Part shown: positions 4,314-5,759 of the stretch, in pieces
How the letters are laid out: every line of letters starts with the position of its first letter
How positions within the stretch are numbered: the first letter of the stretch is position 1
Assembly (NCBI GenBank): GCA_947629845.1
Contig: CANRFD010000085.1
Location: 1-5,759, forward strand
Direction of reading: 5' to 3'
DNA from: an uncultured Clostridia bacterium
GTDB taxonomy: Bacteria; Bacillota; Clostridia; Christensenellales; Borkfalkiaceae
DNA: 5,759 bases
The notes under the pieces: generated by a model
The model's input: the letters and a program-made list of their open reading frames with translations, nothing else
The model's database searches: none
Told to the model about the DNA's origin: nothing
Made by a program: the position numbers and the translations under genes

Positions 4314-5453
4314 ATGGCAGAAAAAAAGAACTATTACGAAGTCCTCGGCGTGAGCAAGACCGCCACGGAGGAGGAGATCAAGGCGGCGTATAAAAAGCTC
4401 GTCAAGCAATATCACCCCGACCTTCATCCCAACGACAAGCTCGCCGCCGAGAAGTTCAAAGAGATCAACGAGGCCAACGAGGTTCTCTCCGACAAGCAGA
4501 AGCGCGCCGCGTACGACTATGAGCAGGAACATCCCGGCATGGGCGGCATGGGCGGCGGCTTCGGCGGCTTTGGCGGCGGGGGCTTCGGCGGGTTCGAGGA
4601 CATCTTCGGCTCCATCTTCCAAGGGTTCGGCGGCGGCGCGTCCGTGCAGCGCGATACCTCGGGCGAGGATATCCAGCTCGAAATGCGGCTCTCCTTCATG
4701 GACGCCGCAAAGGGCTGCACCAAGGATATTTCCTACTTCCGAAACGAGCCTTGCCCCGCCTGCCGCGGGACGGGCGCACGGGACGGCACGGCGTTCAAGA
4801 GCTGCCAGAAGTGCGGCGGAAAGGGGCAGGTGCGCTTTCAGCAGGATACCATGTTCGGCAGGACGATCCGCGTGGGGGCGTGCCCCGACTGCGGCGGCCG
4901 CGGCAAGATCATCACCGAAAAGTGCCCCGACTGCAAGGGGAAGGGCTACATCCGCCGCGAGACCAAGCTGACCATCAACGTACCCGCGGGCGCGGACACC
5001 AACTCCTACCTCCGCAAGCGCGGCTACGGGCAGGCGAGCACCGAGGGCGGCGAAGCGGGCGACTTGATCGTTGTGTTCCGCGTGGAGCCGCACAAGATCT
5101 TCCAGCGCAAGAATTACGACCTGTACGTCGATCTGCCCGTCCCGTTCCTGACGGCGACGCTCGGCGGCACGGTGCGGGTGCCCGATTTGGACGACGCTTT
5201 CGACTACAACATTCCCGAGGGAACGCAGTCCGGGACGATGTTCACCATCCGCGGAAAGGGCATAAAATCGCGGAATGGGGTGGGAAATCTGTACCTGCGC
5301 GTGTTTGTGGAGGTGCCCACCCGATTGACCAGAGAGCAGCGGAAAGCGCTCGAGGACGCGAGCGGCGCGTTTGAGATACGGCAGTTCGAAAAGGCAAAAC
5401 GCTATTCGGATAACCTCTCCGCGCTATACGGGAAGGACGCGTATAAGAAATAA
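4314..5453 (+). CDS. dnaJ: DnaJ, Hsp40 co-chaperone (type I)
   Basis: The product is 379 residues from the ATG at 4314. An in-frame TTG at 4308 is two codons earlier, but the ATG is better spaced from the only candidate site, ACAGG at 4302-4306, which is weak. DnaJ brings unfolded proteins to DnaK and stimulates its ATPase. The J domain occupies about 1-70, with the essential HPD at 34-36. A Gly/Phe-rich stretch lies at about 74-105. All four CxxCxGxG zinc motifs are intact, starting at Cys147, Cys164, Cys190 and Cys204. Two C-terminal beta-sandwich domains follow, ending in a helical tail (EVPTRLTREQRKALEDASG). The zinc domain makes this DnaJ proper rather than a CbpA-type protein. Length is normal (about 375). 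It is the last gene of the cluster and is followed by a terminator-like hairpin. Confidence 0.98.
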   Translation: MAEKKNYYEVLGVSKTATEEEIKAAYKKLVKQYHPDLHPNDKLAAEKFKEINEANEVLSDKQKRAAYDYEQEHPGMGGMGGGFGGFGGGGFGGFEDIFGSIFQGFGGGASVQRDTSGEDIQLEMRLSFMDAAKGCTKDISYFRNEPCPACRGTGARDGTAFKSCQKCGGKGQVRFQQDTMFGRTIRVGACPDCGGRGKIITEKCPDCKGKGYIRRETKLTINVPAGADTNSYLRKRGYGQASTEGGEAGDLIVVFRVEPHKIFQRKNYDLYVDLPVPFLTATLGGTVRVPDLDDAFDYNIPEGTQSGTMFTIRGKGIKSRNGVGNLYLRVFVEVPTRLTREQRKALEDASGAFEIRQFEKAKRYSDNLSALYGKDAYKK

Positions 5454-5467
5454 AATTTGGTATATTG

Positions 5468-5496
5468 AGCGCCGCGGCGGTTGCCGCGGCGCTTTG
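5468..5496 (+). terminator. Terminator-like hairpin after dnaJ
   Basis: AGCGCCGCGGC (5468-5478), loop GGTT and GCCGCGGCGCT (5483-5493) form a perfect 11-bp GC-rich stem starting 15 nt after the stop codon. Only TTT follows, so the T-tract is short. Position and stem strength favour an intrinsic terminator for the chaperone genes. Confidence 0.65.
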
Positions 5497-5759
5497 CATA
5501 TGGCTGGGGCAAAATTGATGCGATTGCGTACCAATGGCGCGGGGTACGGGGCGCGGGGCAATATGACGCGGCGGATAGACGGGAATATAATGCGGACATG
5601 TTTCGACACGCCGCAAGGGCAGCGGGTGCGGTCGGCTGTGGCTACTTCGTCGCTTTGCTCCTCGTGCCGCGCTTAGTAGGCGAATAGTGCGCGCGGGGCA
5701 ACATGACGTGATTATGGCTCAATCCCCATCACCGCCTACGGCGGAGCTTCAGCACAAGG
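5497..5759. other. Right-end non-coding, repeat-bearing region
   Basis: No gene is convincing here; the open frames are short and run through the 58-bp repeat. Recognisable pieces are CAATATGACGCGGCGGATAG (from 5559), related to the GGATGACGCGG and AGATAGACGG strings of the spacers, the inverted 58-bp repeat, a CCGCC-TAC-GGCGG stem (5732-5744), and CTTCAGCACAAGG at the window edge, nearly the same as CTTCAGCATAAGG at 1727-1739. The repeat-rich tract probably continues past the window. Confidence 0.65.
5642..5699 (-). repeat. 58-bp dispersed repeat, copy 3 (inverted)
   Basis: The reverse complement matches copy 1 at 56/58 positions, the only change being GCGTAGCG to GCAAAGCG. It is the only inverted copy and lies beyond the dnaJ terminator. 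Flanks on both sides differ from those of copies 1 and 2, which defines the 58-bp ends independently. Confidence 0.85.

Noticed and set aside
4059..5093. 344-codon open frame on the - strand opposite dnaJ
   Set aside because: It is a shadow of dnaJ codon bias, Ala/Leu/Gly/Arg rich, and ends within the 29-bp repeats.
5481..5687. 68-codon open frame after dnaJ
   Set aside because: It would start in the terminator loop with a non-ATG codon and ends in the 58-bp repeat. It is composition-driven.

Overview
The window carries the grpE-dnaK-dnaJ chaperone module on the + strand, with the start of a divergent phosphoribosyltransferase-like gene on the - strand at its left edge. The DNA is GC-rich. 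DnaK is the short form that lacks the roughly 24-residue ATPase-domain segment present in proteobacterial DnaK. Together with good Shine-Dalgarno sites and a sigma-A-like promoter, this suggests a GC-rich member of the Bacillota (Clostridia-like, perhaps a gut lineage). The lineage is an inference, not something read directly.

Layout: 1-464, 5' part of a type I PRTase-like gene (-), cut by the window edge. 465-625, divergent promoter interval. 626-1240, grpE. 1241-1820, 580 bp without a gene, filled with hairpins and repeats. 1821-3626, dnaK. 3627-4313, 687 bp without a gene, filled with related repeats. 4314-5453, dnaJ. 5454-5759, a GC-rich terminator hairpin followed by more repeats and no convincing gene.

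The three chaperone genes are intact and encode the parts of one machine. DnaJ delivers substrate and stimulates ATP hydrolysis by DnaK, and GrpE exchanges the nucleotide. No hrcA gene and no CIRCE operator is visible next to them.

The most unusual content is in the gaps. The grpE-dnaK and dnaK-dnaJ spacers contain the same series of elements in the same order: a 60-67 nt hairpin just after the stop codon, a 70-bp block, a small hairpin, a 56-bp block with 54/56 identity, a stretch with CGGTAG every 14-16 bp, and a C/G-rich 29-bp tandem repeat. A separate 58-bp repeat occurs three times (3701-3758 and 3879-3936 on +, 5642-5699 on -), with 56/58 identity of copies 2 and 3 to copy 1. The gaps look like two diverged copies of one composite non-coding cassette, one of which also holds 58-bp insertions. 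All identities were counted by eye.
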